A DNA stretch of 64,000 bases from Scleroderma bovista (Eukaryota; Basidiomycota; Agaricomycetes; Boletales; Sclerodermataceae): positions 1-64,000 of the forward strand of contig JAYMGJ010000067.1 in the NCBI GenBank assembly GCA_037178675.1, given 5' to 3'. The notes under the pieces are model-generated. The model was not told where the DNA came from and ran no database searches. It saw only the letters and a program-made list of their open reading frames with translations. Below, in pieces: positions 50,693 through 62,887 of the stretch. Positions within the stretch are counted from its first letter, which is position 1, and each line of letters opens with the position of its first letter. The translations under genes and the position numbers were made by a program.

Positions 50693-52107
50693 ATGGGCAA
50701 GGCAGCAATTTATGTTCGCGAATCCCTATCGTCTGCTATCAACCAGAAAAAACGGAAGCGATTACGCTCAGAGGAGCAAGACTCAGGTCATGCGATAGAA
50801 TATATGCAGTCACGGCGGGCCCGTATGACCACTGCTGAGAACTCTCAGCTATATTCCAGTCAGGGTAGGGAATCTCGGGACCTGTTACGTGCTCAGCCAA
50901 TGTCGACAAGCTACCCACGTCCAATGCGTGATACTCCTTCCAAGTCGAAACTTAACACGAAAGAAAGAAATCCCCTCCGAAATCCCACTCAGAAAGCACT
51001 TGAATCGCCTCCCAGGAATAAGTCATCGTCTTCTGATGCTGTGGATGGTTTTCTGCGGAGCTTGCAGCTGCGCGAGCCGAAGGTGACCCGTCCGGACGAA
51101 CCACCAGAAGCACATGAAGAAGTTACTCCTCTCAAGTGTCCCTCTCCTGGCGTTACACCCACGACCCCGTCCCTTCGAAGCACGACTTCCGTCGAAGTCA
51201 ATCTCGGCCATGACAAGTCGCTCCCCCATATTGTTTCCAGCTTACAGCTCAACCTCGCCTATCGAGGGTATACTCTGACTTACGATATGTCCTGTTTGCC
51301 AGATAACCCCGCAGTCCCTCTAGCCCTACTAGCTGCAACGGAGAGTCCCCCTGGCGCGTATCTCATTGTTGGTGCACATTATAGACGCACTGCTCGTCCA
51401 AGAGCAGCCCGCTCTATTCTCCAGAGCCTTCTAGATAAACATAAAAGCGAATGTGACCCGCATGAGGGAAATGGTACGTTTCATTTCTAATGATGGTAAG
51501 AGACTCCGACGGTCAGCCACTTTCCTTAGACCGTTGTCGATCTTTGGAGTACGCCCACGGGTCCATATTTGATTTTCCAGGAATACGCCCTGCGCTCCTC
51601 ATGCTAGCCGCGTGTGAGTTGGATATCAGCCATGAGAACCCAACGACCGCGGAAAGCAACTTCCACACTTCCACAGCTCATAAACTGTTCCGTGCCGTAT
51701 ATGGGTCGGCTGGCGACTCCACCTGGACCAGTTCTGCAGGGAACAGGGCTCCTTTAGGTCCGGTCCTTAGCGACAGCAGACCAAGCTCTCCTGACGGGCA
51801 GAGACAAGATCTCGCTGCACGTGATAGCTTTGTGCTTGTTGAAGGGACTGAATCGGTGACCTCAGAACGCATCTGTGTCCTTGAAAAAGAGCTTCAGGAT
51901 GCGCGAGACTGCCAAAAGCACCTTATAGATGACTGTACTGCTGCCAATGACAGTCTAGCATCCATGAAGACTGAATTCAAACTCCTTGAGGCCCGATACG
52001 AGGAGGCGCTGCGCCTACTTGCGAGCGAACAAGAAAAGAGGGTAGTGCAGTGGAGTATGGGTGGGGGGAAGGGGTTGTGGGGAACGCTCCGAAATATTAT
52101 ATCCTGA
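50693..52107 (+). CDS. Uncharacterised protein with C-terminal coiled coil
   Basis: Not recognised. Exons 50693-51473 and 51530-52107 join in frame to 452 residues. The N terminus has a nuclear-localisation-like cluster (NQKKRKRLRSEEQ) and a Ser/Pro-rich region. A folded core may span SSLQLNLAYRGYTLTYDMSC, PGAYLIVGAHYRRTARPRA and YAHGSIFDFPGIRPALLMLA. The C terminus is a probable coiled coil (RICVLEKELQDARDCQKHL through ARYEEALRLLASEQEKR) ending in KGLWGTLRNIIS. A nearer acceptor (AG at 51501-51502) would also keep frame but leaves an intron of only 29 nt, so the 56-nt intron is preferred. An upstream GTG extends the frame but is unlikely to be used. Confidence 0.7.
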
Positions 52108-52484
52108 AAGCCGGGTGGGCAAGACGGGGGTTGGTATCCCCGAATTCATTTTCTATCTTCTGTGTCCGTTGCATCAGGTTTCCAAATCCAGCTTCTTGAT
52201 CTGTCTGTATAGCCACCAAATTTCCATGAACAATTCGCATACCTACATCGATGTATCCCATACGTTCGCATCCATCCAACCTTTTTATGCCGTAGATTTG
52301 TCTTGAAATTCCTAGTAGATTTGCGCTGAATGGGCCGTCATTACGGTTGGCCAACCGTCAGTGGATATATGCATATACATCGATCACGGTGTGAACTTCA
52401 GCGAATGTATCGTACTCCTACGTCCTTCCATGTTATGCAGCCGAGCATTCAAGTAAGTTCAAAATGGAAGCAAGTCCCCATAGC
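52108..52484. other. Convergent 3' intergenic region
   Basis: This lies between the coiled-coil gene (+) and ARPC4 (-). No supported exon, RNA gene or repeat is present. Confidence 0.4.
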
Positions 52485-53307
52485 TCACGACGAGTCGAAC
52501 TAGTACGAAAGATCAACATATAGCGACCAATAAGCATACGGTACGCACGGCCATCAAGTACGATTCTGCAACTGTACGTGCCCGGGCATTCAGAGTAAGT
52601 TTCATTTCGCTGATTTCTTTATCCACTTCCTCCATGAACCTATATATCATGTCATGAACCCGTAGCAGTGCGAGAGAAGGTTGAAGGTCGCACTGGATGA
52701 TGAAATCAACGATTTTGTGCTTGAGCATCGTTTCAGCATGAACATTAGTGATCAAGAAAGAGATATCGTATCCCTTCAAGCGGTTAGCTTTGAGAATCTC
52801 CCTAGATTGGGGATGCATTACCGGCACCGGTTTGCGGCGTAACACGATGAAACTTTCTGCCCTTTGCATCATAAAGCGCGTGAATTTGTGGCATAAAATG
52901 CGTTCGATCTCATCGGCCTGTTTGATTTTGATACTCATACGTATCGAGTTTATGGATGGCTCGATCAAAACGCGCTCGTTCTCGTTACGAGATATCGTTA
53001 AAGTGTTGAGGAGGACTTCCTTTGAGCCCCTACGCCGCGGTCAAAGCTGTATTTCGCTTTCACTGAGACAGTCCTCACCGTGCTTCGACCTCTGGTTTGT
53101 TGTGTCGTTCGACGACCTATACAGAAAGTAATCACTCCAAGATTATCTCACAGACACACAATGATTTACTTGAGAGGAGAAGTTCTGCAGCGTAAGTGCT
53201 GCAGTCAGTGTCGACCTGACAGCTGAGAGATACGGTCGCAAGGAATTCGACTATATCGTTGCATTTCAGCGATTCGAACGCTTGGAAGTGACCTGTTCAC
53301 TGACCAT
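52485..53307 (-). CDS. ARPC4: ARPC4, Arp2/3 complex subunit 4
   Basis: Core subunit of the Arp2/3 actin-nucleating complex. The first exon is the start codon alone (53305-53307), followed by a 54-nt intron (53251-53304, GTCAGT...TATAG) and then [20 protein letters not shown], matching the ARPC4 N terminus. Further blocks: [30 protein letters not shown] [90 protein letters not shown] and [13 protein letters not shown]. Introns are GT-AG throughout, and the stop is at 52485-52487. The family is among the most conserved in eukaryotes, so the identification is firm. It shares a 128-bp promoter with the FKBP gene. Confidence 0.95.
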
Positions 53308-53435
53308 GCTACAGCGTAATAACAAACCTTGATTATTGCGGAGTTCAAATGTGTCGCTTAGGGTTTTCTCACCTAAAAGTTGCGACGCGTCTTTCCTTTC
53401 TTTAAAAAGTTTGGGTCTTCTCGAACACTCAAATA
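53308..53435. promoter_or_regulatory. Bidirectional promoter of ARPC4 and nucleolar FKBP gene
   Basis: Only 128 bp separate the two start codons. It contains ACGCGT at 53385-53390 within TGCGACGCGT, the same CGACGCG core seen in the MCM2 promoter, and a C/T-rich stretch (CTTTCCTTTCTTT) toward the FKBP gene. Function is inferred from sequence. Confidence 0.5.
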
Positions 53436-55001
53436 ATGGTCGTCGCAATTGCACCCTGGTCTGTTTATGTCGTTGTTCCAATGTCCATTCGTAGCACTGA
53501 ACATCCTCCAGGAGCATAGATCTTCAGCCCGGTAAAAAAGAGGTTTTTGTGCCTCAGGGTGATGTCCAAATTAAAAATGCTGCACTTTCCGACGTGCTAG
53601 CAGACGAAACGGGACGCACGACCATCAAGTTCGCATACCCCAGTCTTGTAGTTGATATGGACGATGACGAGGATGACGAAGATGACAAAAGTGAGGAGGG
53701 CAAGGTGACCACCATCGTTCTCTGCTCCCTCACTCCAGGCAAGGCAAGCAACGCCATAGAGAAGGTTTTGATACCATGACATTGACGCGTTACACGCTTG
53801 GAACAGATCGAACAGGCATCTTGTGAGATCATTCTCGAGCAAGACGTCGAATACGTGTTCGAACTTGTGGGTAAAAAGTAAGCCACCTTTACCTACTGTG
53901 ATCCAACTGACTGACTCTGGTCCTTTTAGCCCTGTTTACCTTTACGGCAATTACATCGGTGAACAATATGTGGCTCTTTATTCATTTTTATGCATTACTG
54001 ACTTGTGTCTTAGACCAAGAGCCTGTTGATCAGCCGCCAACAGGCTCAGACATGGATTCTGAATTCGACAGTGAAGACGAAGATGCCTACAACTTAGACG
54101 AAGTGAGCTCGGATGTCGAGGTTGAAGTTGATGTCGATGAAGCAGATCTTGAAGAAGACGCTGGGTATGTGTTGATAAATTGACGAAAACGTATTACAGA
54201 GCTGACTGCTCACAGCCGCTTCGAGGAGCTTGAGGATGAAAAAATGGATGTGGCCAAGCCCGTCGAAAAGGATGACAAGAAGTCGCTCAAGCGCCCACGT
54301 GAATCGGATGCCACAGAAACAGATGAAGCCAAATTGTCTAAATCTCAAAAGAAGAAACTTGCGAAAAAACTGAAGGCAGAAGGTGGTAATGCTGCTCCTC
54401 CGCCGACCGAGAAGCCTCGAGAAGAAGGGAAGAAGGAAGAAAAGAAACAGAAGAAGGACAAGAAAGAGACGAACGAAAAGGAGGGCGAAGCGAAAAGCAA
54501 AGACTCCGATAAGAAACAGAGTCGTGTCCTTGAGGGTGGTGTTAAAGTCAGAGATGTAAAGATCGGTAATGGCAAAATGGCAAAAAAGGGAGACAAGGTC
54601 AGCGTGCGGTATATTGGAAAGCTCACGAATGGCACTATATTCGATAAAAACACGAAGGGCACGCCAGTAAGTTACTTCAGATGTTTCGTGGATGCTCGTC
54701 AGACTGATACTTGTCAGTTTGCATTTACTATAGGAGCTGGTGACGTTATCAAAGGTATGTCAATCTTGTATGCTGTCAAGGTCACTCTGTCATCCTGTCA
54801 CTAGGCTGGGACATAGGTATTGCTGGCATGCAAATTGATGGTGAACGTGAGGTAACAGTCCCCCCGTCGATGGGCTATGGTAAAAAGAAAATGCAGGATA
54901 TTCCTGCAAATTCCACGTTGGTCTTCGGTGCGTACAGCAGATTGGTTCATGAAGATGCACTCAGGTCGTCCATAGAGGTGAAACTTCTTTCCATCAAGTG
55001 A
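53436..55001 (+). CDS. Nucleolar FKBP-type peptidyl-prolyl isomerase (Fpr3/Fpr4-like)
   Basis: Histone-chaperone-type proline isomerase of the nucleolus. The first exon is 23 nt (53436-53458, MVVAIAPW); joined to 53512 it gives [17 protein letters not shown], the nucleoplasmin-like N-terminal domain, followed by [19 protein letters not shown]. Next come long acidic stretches ([28 protein letters not shown]) and a Lys-rich region ([19 protein letters not shown]). The C-terminal FKBP domain reads [40 protein letters not shown] and [14 protein letters not shown]. An intron after LTPGK starts with GC (53744-53806); a GT site at 53764 would also keep frame while adding seven residues. The other introns are GT-AG. 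The stop is at 54999-55001. Confidence 0.93.
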
Positions 55002-58000
55002 GCTTCTACACGAGCTCTCAATCGAGAAAAGTAGTTGTGGTTCTATTGTCACAAGTCATTTCATTTATCGAGCATGCCCATGTTGTTCCCTGTGGACGAT
55101 GAGCGTTTGCCGCAAGTTCCTTCGATCGATCGTGTGACTACCCACCAGATTACTGCTGAAAATGAGATTAGCCCCTTACCCGACCAAAGCACGGTTACAT
55201 TAACATCACTATGGTTTTGAATTATGGTAGATTTAAGCCTCTAAAGGAGTTGGACATCACCAATAAGTTGCTCTGCACGTCGACGCAGGTCGTACAGAGT
55301 ATGCAGGGCTCATTCCAAAGTTCATCTGGCCGTTGTTTAAAATTAACAATCTACCCAGCATTCCACGGGCTCGAACGTAGTCTGAAAATTTATTGGGCAG
55401 TGCAGACAGTAAATCGAGAAAAATTCATGATCATAATGCGGCTTCTGTATACATGAGAGCAAAACGACCGTTACTGGTGAGCCACCTTGAAGCGCAGAGT
55501 AAGAAAGACAATGCCAACATACTGGGACCTGCTATACCAACCGTCCTATTGTCCCATTATCACCCGTGAAAGACTAGCACTGCAAGCGTATAGCCAGCCC
55601 AACGGGAGCCAAAGGGCCGCCTATAGGGTCGGGATATCAGCATGAAGTTTCATACGCCGTAGGTAGGAGTGAAGTGGGGAAGGAGGCAAAGAAAGGTAAG
55701 AGCGAAAGAGGAAGATAAGCCACGTAAGTTCATTCAAGCCTAAGGGCAGTACGCCCGAGCGCAGAATTAGTGCTTCAACGATCAGCCAATTCAAAGAATA
55801 ATGTTGCAGAGTTCAAGTGCGTTCAAAGCGATGTCCTCCCTCGGCATGTATTAGAAACACAGTCGACAAAACCGGTATCTAGCTGTCACCCAGCAGCATT
55901 CAGTTCGGTGTCCCACCCGGAAATATGAGGACTATGCAAGTTTGAACCCAAAAGCGGATGCTGCATTTTGAGGTGGGGATGCCGCTAGACGACAAATAAG
56001 ACGAAAGATAGTTTTGTGATAACTTGCGGAAATTGGGTGGCTTGAGCCTACCCATGGCATAAACCTTCCGCGCCACAAATCAAAAAGGTTGAGTGCATGG
56101 ACCAGTTTCGAAAGCCGAGTGACGGTGGGCGAAGCATACCGTGAATTATAATCAATGAAGGAGTGATCCACGAGGCGCACCACCCTTCACTGCGCCGGCA
56201 GAGCGGCGGAGAACCGAATGTGGTGCAAGCATCAGATCACAAGACACTACTACCGCTCACCCTGGTCATGCCTACAATGTGATCTTATGCTTGCACCTTT
56301 CGGTTCTTGCGTCCATGGGTAGGTGAATGGGACAGAGATAGCGGGAATTCAATGGAAAAGATTTAAATGATAAAGACAGTAAAGCACGAGCAACTTCTCC
56401 ATTGTCATGGCTAGGCGACGCAGAGCAAGAAAATTATTTCCGAGAGGGTCTGCAGCCTTGAATTTTCAGCTAGAACGTGGATTTCCGGGCCGGGGCTACG
56501 ACTCAGTAACGAGGGATTAAAGCTTGAGATGCGGCTGAGATACAATTTTAGGGGAACTGGTCTTGTCGGACCTCGTGTCGAAACCTGCTGATTAGGAAGC
56601 GACAATAATGGAGAATAACGGTCAAAGTGATCGCACACCATCCATGCAGTGGAACAGAAGGTTTATGAACAAAAGCAACCGTAGTACCGATATGTCACCG
56701 ACAGGTAGGCCCATCACAAGATGTATTTGACTGCCATGCTTCAAGAAAATTTTCACCTCCGTCCCCATGATGGGAAGACGATAAATTGACTGACAAACAC
56801 GCCTGTGAACGCAAGCCGACGTATAACTGCGAACACGTACTCAAGATCCATCGCGCACAGCCGCAAAAGTGCTCCCGGATCGTATAAAATCCTAGGAGCG
56901 GACATCATTACATCCATACTTTGCGAGCACTGTTCTTTGGACCCCACTCACAGATCCTGTTTATTTCTAGGGTCTCTGGTGCATCGCATCATCGTTAGAG
57001 GATCTGTGATGATATGTTGCAGGCGTAGTGCGTGGTGTATTCGCTCCTCATTCTTGTGGGGGAGGCAGGCAAAAATGCATGCCGAGTCTGTGTGGCGAAT
57101 CATTTGTTGCTATATGGTCTGTGGCACTTCTTTCCCATTTGTACTGGGAGACGAATGGTCGCATCCACCGGCCACAGGTCCCAGTACATACCATGGGAAT
57201 GGAAGAAGCCTCAGACCATGTGTGGCAGATGCTAGCGTCTCATAACCGGCTGCAGCGATCTGGTGGTGTTCCCTATTTTCTAAATATTAACACCAGAAAA
57301 CGGGCAGTCAGTCTGAAGGACTATACAGTGCCTGTGTGTGGTTCCCGGACAGTCACCTCGTACACTCTAGCAGCGACGTCACCGACAAACGTTGACAATT
57401 ACTCACTTCGTTCATAAATGTAGGTCGCTAAGGAGGTCTTGCAGACGGATTTTTCGTTTCAAGGGACTTGAACGACGCTTGCAGTTCGTCGTTGATCCTA
57501 CGAACAATACTTTTCTTGTAGTCAGCCCCAGTCTGGCACCAGTAACCTTCAAACTGTCTTAACGGTGGTTCGTCTACTAGATGTCATCATCCGCATTTGA
57601 GGACTTGCCAAGTGGGAAGACTTTGACTGGCACGAGCCAGCCTGATGAAACACCGATAAGTTGAACCAGGCATCCTTAATTTGGTTTGGTCAGCACATTT
57701 TAAATGGAACATTGACTGGCAAGTGTGGCGATGAATGGTTGTTAGTAACGTCTCCTACTACTTTCTTCGAGCCTCACAGACACTGGAAGGTCGGTACAGT
57801 CTTGTAGGACCACGCTCTGACACTTCGCCATCAGGGTTGACTTGATTGGGGTGGAGCGACTGCTCTGAGTGAGTCAAACCTTCGATGTCCATTTCCACTG
57901 CGAGTTCTGCCAGACCCGTCCCCACTACCTTTATGACTAGCACTGGAACTGGCACCATGCAATTTTCGTCGTAGACTTCGATACTCTTGGATATATCCAA

Positions 58001-61000
58001 GTCTAATATTGTCTCTCACATCCAAAAATTGGTGGCATCACAAAGCCTAATATGTCAGCAAATGGCATTGCAGCTTAGAGGTTCAGTCTAGCATTCACTC
58101 ACGGAAGTATCAAAATATTGAGCCCCCTCCTGATATAAATTCTGGGCAAGCCTTGAATCCATGCAAGGGTCCTGCAAAGGTATGTATGTAGTTGCACTCA
58201 ACCCTCGTATGTACTACCGTCCCGCATCACGGCTTCGATCCAAACTTGTTTTCGGAGAGGTTACACTCTTCTTGAGGCTTAAAGATTCTATTGACTGTGA
58301 GTTTTAGATGGACCCTCACACAATGCTGCATGTACACCCCAGAGTGATATTCAACGGATGCTTGTTCCCTCATTCATTTCACCGGGGGTTCACGACTGAA
58401 GCAACTGACCTAGTGTATGAAGGAATAGCAACTCCGCGAGCAGTGACCGCTTAGCGTTATCTCGGAGGCGGAGTCAAATGTGGCAGCTCAAGCATCCCTT
58501 TGTTCTCTATATCCCGTCGTTCCACAGGACAAGCATTCTCATGTGAAATTCCTGGCAGTTCAATATTAACACTCGATGGCTACAGGCAGCCTAGAAGGGC
58601 GGTACACATCCAGCATTCTGAAATCGTCACAGCTAAGCTGAGCAGTGGCAAGTCATCATGTAGTTGACTTCCGTTCACGCCCACTAACAGCAACGATGGA
58701 AAGCGCATGGGCTCGAGTGTTCGTACGCTCCTGATGGTTGGAAATCTCTTCGGACATAATCACGGACACATCACAAGACGGCCAATGGTTGTTTTTGGGT
58801 TCAGGAAAATTTGTCATCCACGGGGAACAACAACATGCATTCAACAAGGTTAACCTGAAGGTAAGTGCCACACGGATATGTTCTACCGATGTCCAGCGGA
58901 TGAAAGGTGTAATTCCACAAAGGACATATCAAAACGTGGAAGACTATTAGGGTGAGAGGCGCGTGGAATGGACACCAGAAGGGTTTTACGTTTGTGCGGG
59001 CTAGGGAACTGGAGATAGTTTCGTGCATACCGTGAAAATATTTCTTGGGTGTGGTCCCGTGGCATTTCGCTGCTCTATATTATGGTATGTGAACTGCTCC
59101 AAATACTCAAGAAGGGCGCAGGGTAGAGTAAGATAATATGTCGGACACACCTAAGTTCCACATAGTTTCCGGTCTTGCAGGAGCCCATTTCAACCACAGC
59201 CGGCCTTGACTCTGAATATCAGCATTCCTGAACAGAGCGCTTAAAGAGAGAGATGGCCAACGTACCCCTGCAGGTGATAATTAGCTGGACATTCTGCAGC
59301 CAGGGATGACAACAAAAACAAATATCAAGACAACCCTGTTTCTCGACCAGTTCACCTCGGCCGACTGCCAACTCTAGGTGTTGTTCCAGGGATAGCAAGG
59401 AACCACAGCCTTCAAGGATATGAAATAACGCGAGTAACCAGCGAGGCAAGGGAGCTTGACAGTTCAGGCTAATCTGTCGCCATAAGTCAAAAATGAACAC
59501 GGAAGGTTCATCACCGAGAGGACCCCATACCAATAGGTCCATCGACTCGACCTTCGACCATTATGGGGATCGATCAAGGTTGTCCCGTTCTACTGTCTTA
59601 ATGAAGGAAAAAATTGGGAAATACGGCGATAGCTAGTGTTCACCCACGGTAAGTCAGTGATATCCCTGCGGAAGGTAACCTCGTTCTAATATCATTTGAA
59701 TCTCAAGGGCCAGAAATGGCCAGGACTTCTATTGCATTCCGCAGATGTTTTCCCATTGGAACACGAACGGGTGCTTGCCTGGGTTGAGTGGCAAGAAAGC
59801 GATATGTAGGAGATCGACCTATAAATTACGACGCTCGGTCCGTGGTGGTCGTTAATTACCTTCTCCTCCACTCGAAGAGCCGCTTTCAGTATGCTGGAGT
59901 TTATGGTCCTTCTGCGATGACTGCATAATGGCCGGACTCTCTTCCACCCTATCTGTACTGCAAGGCCACAGCATTTCCCTTTGGAAAAACTGGCCTACAG
60001 TACATCCCATGGAAATGGAAGAGGGTTTAGACCATTGTTCAGGGCCCTCTAGATGCAGAGACCACATAAAATTGTTCCATATTGTTGAACTCTATAAGCA
60101 GTACTGATTTGTTGATACAGCAATGCAGGGCTCCAAGTTAACAGGGATGGGGAATGGTTTCAAGCAGCATATTGATGCACTAGCCATGAAAAAAGTCAGC
60201 TACAGGTTACTGTGGGTCATGGCAATGAAATGTTACCGCTGAGCATGGACATATTAGCCTTAATCGGACGCCGGAATCAGCTGCGCACAGTAACTTACTT
60301 CCTGCCATTCTGTGGCTGGACAAGATCACAGACAATTCTATAGTGGACTTGTGCTCGTCCACTCACCATACGACAATATCAAGGTAGCGCCATGTAGGAC
60401 GAATAGTCCATGGTCGGTGAAAGGTTTGCGGTTGGTGTGTTCATGTAACTGCTCCTATACGCCTGCTCCTCGGTAATGAAACATGTTGGCCGCGAGGTGG
60501 TGTTGTTGCTTGAGGTCGAACTTCGCTCGAAATCGTGAGTTTATCCCCTACTTGCAGCGCGTTTGAATTAACTTGAAATTTTCCTTCGCTTGACACGAAA
60601 CGGGGATGGCCCATCGATGCGCAGTCCCCAGTTTATGAATGTCGGACATTGTGGTGTTTGCAAGGAGAGGTTCTTATACGCCAGGCTTGTATTCGTGCAT
60701 CACTGTGTGTAGGACAGTAGGGAGTCTCAGTGAAGCTTTGAAGCATGGGCGCTTTCTCTTTCCTCTTGGCAGGCGACTCCGGAAGAAGAGATCATATACA
60801 CATCGTAGTCCGTCATCAGGCTTAGTTCTTCTGGCTCTCAGCATTTGCAGTGAATGTATGATATTCGATATAAATATTCATCCCGGCGCGTCCAATAATG
60901 CGGAAGTCGTTGCAGCGTCTGCTATGTCACCTGCCATAGTGCTACACCAACACGCTAGCCTATAATTCGCACTGGAACCAATGATTTGCTGTTGCGCCCG

Positions 61001-61253
61001 CAGAAAGCACACAGAACTCTATTCACGAATCACAAGCAGTATAATCGAACGACGTCTGTTCGTCCTTCATGCACTCCATCAAAATCAAATCAGAGTGAAC
61101 TGCATTCGGTCATAATCACCTGCATACAGACTACTTACTGAATGAGCCTATGCATTTACCATATCTCCCTTCAAGAGCGTTTAGAGTAAACTCCGCGAGC
61201 TGTACATCGCGGAGAATGCACACTGACAAACAGTCCGACGGCGTTTCGAGCAA
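55002..61253. other. Gene-poor region of 6.2 kb
   Basis: No intact gene is supported. The longest frames (plus 56805-57245; minus 59219-59542) lack family motifs and convincing splice sites. Short diverged sequence similarity exists between 57182-57236 and 59998-60051, suggesting remnants of a duplicated element or gene. No transposase, reverse transcriptase, long terminal repeat, tRNA or rRNA was recognised. Confidence 0.35.
57182..57236. repeat. Diverged duplicate of a segment at 59998-60051
   Basis: Both copies share CAGTACAT, one differing base, CCATGG, another difference, then AATGGAAG and AGACCAT. In the same plus-strand frame both read roughly QYIPWEWK. Similarity fades on each side. 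This is most simply an old duplication whose function is unknown; chance cannot be excluded at this length. Confidence 0.4.
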
Positions 61254-62721
61254 TCAAGCCCAATGCCCAGGAATAACTGGATGAGAGGCGGACAGCCCAG
61301 CGTCGACTGCTAGGTTCTGTCCATTCACATAACTCGACTCATCTTCAACAGTGATGGTTCAGTATTCAAAAGACCATCGGTGGATTTTCGTCCCTTACCA
61401 GATGCTAAGAACAATGCCATTTGCGCAATTTCTAGCGACGTGTCAGGACCTAGCCTTACAGTTTGATCACTAAATCATACCCTGTGGGAGGCCATATCGA
61501 CCAAGAGGATTTAATTGTCCGAGCTTGCCGCCACTGCCTCGCTGACGAGCAAGATCGAACACGCCCTTTGTCATGTTGGTTTCAATCAAGCCTGGACAGA
61601 TTGAATTTACACGAATGTCCTTCCTCTGTAGTTGATAAACGCTTGTCTGCACGATCGAGTTTACCCTGTGTGCGTGGAGTGAGATCATTGAGGAAAGATA
61701 CAATAAAACTGGCTCACGCAGCTTTGCTCGCACTATCTGCATTGGCCATCAATGATTAACCAGGTCGTAAAAAGAGAAATCCTTACAGTCAATTGTGCCC
61801 GCACCCGAGCGGAGCCCAGCAACTAAGGTGCGAATCAGCAACTGATAAGAAAAGAGATAGAATAAGGCAAACCGGAGGAAGTCAATATAATACTGCCTCC
61901 GCACAAGGTCTTGCCCTTGGAAGGATTGGTGTGCATCATAGCTTGTGACCCATGCTTGACAGCAAGAAAACATCTCAAAACGCTCATCAGTTGAACTATG
62001 ATGACTTGTAACATTTCGCTCACGACAGCGAATTCACTCGCATGGTCTCCATAAAACGTTCTGCTGTCAATTCTGGCAGTGCTTTAGTTGTGGCAATTCC
62101 AGCCTAGCAAACAGAGTTGATAAGTTAATGCAATAGTAGCAAATAATATGGAACCAGAACTAGCATTGGCAAAGAAGACATCGAGTCTGCCATCCTCTTC
62201 AATGGCCCGTTTACAGACCGCAGCTATAGCTGTTTCATCAGCAGCATCCGCTTGAATAACGGTAACCTAATCGTTTCATGATGAGCAGATGAGTCTACCA
62301 GTAGTTTATGTCTAACCTTCACATCTGGATACAGCTGCCGGATGGTGGACTCTAGCTCTGGTAAATTGTCTGCGCAAAAGTCCAAGAGATAGAGACGATG
62401 GGCCCCTGGAAATGTCTACTGTGAGCCTTCGATCCAACACTGGATTCCGATCTCTCCCGAACATACCATGGTGTGCAAAAAGCAGAGCGGAAGCACGGCT
62501 GGTCGGAGTGTAATTGGACACGAACACATTCCAGAAGGTATCAAACGTTACCCTATCCCGGAAAGTGAACCGACCCCGGTTATGATACACGTTTTGTCGT
62601 TTAGTCTCTGGCTGCGTGGTGCATTGTCCAAGTGGGATTGTATTTGGGCGATACGAGTAACTGTTCGCTGGTAATGCTCAATAGCATTCAGCTCGAGACC
62701 ATCAAGACTGCGTTGACCCAT
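61254..62721 (-). CDS. Short-chain dehydrogenase/reductase (SDR)
   Basis: NAD(P)-dependent oxidoreductase of the classical SDR type; substrate unknown. The start at 62721 (MGQRSLDGLELNAIEHYQR) leads to the cofactor motif TGVGSLSGIG. Further blocks: RASALLFAHHGAHRLYLLDF, VTVIQADAADETAIAAVCKR, DVFFANAGIATTKALPE (NAG motif), the Ser region GGSIILTSSVAGLRSGAG, catalytic YSASK, NSICPGLIETNMTKG and EIAQMALFLASDESSYVNGQ, ending PVIPGHWA. About nine introns are needed, all short. The intron inside the NAG motif (62104-62164) starts with GC, and the GT alternative deletes the conserved glycine. The stop is at 61254-61256. All catalytic residues are present. Confidence 0.85.
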
Positions 62722-62887
62722 GATGTGGAGGAGAAACAGGTCTCATATTACTAAATATTGTGGTCCAGTAAATAAGGTGACTAACAACTCATCAAAACAA
62801 TGACGACATCGGAAAAGGTATTTGATAGGAAAACAAACATGGCCAGCCAAAGTGTATCCTTATATCCGGCTTGACATTGGATACGAG

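Noticed and set aside
56805..57417. Overlapping open frames up to 146 codons as a gene
   Set aside because: The frames overlap on the same strand, lack any family motif and have no supporting splice pattern.
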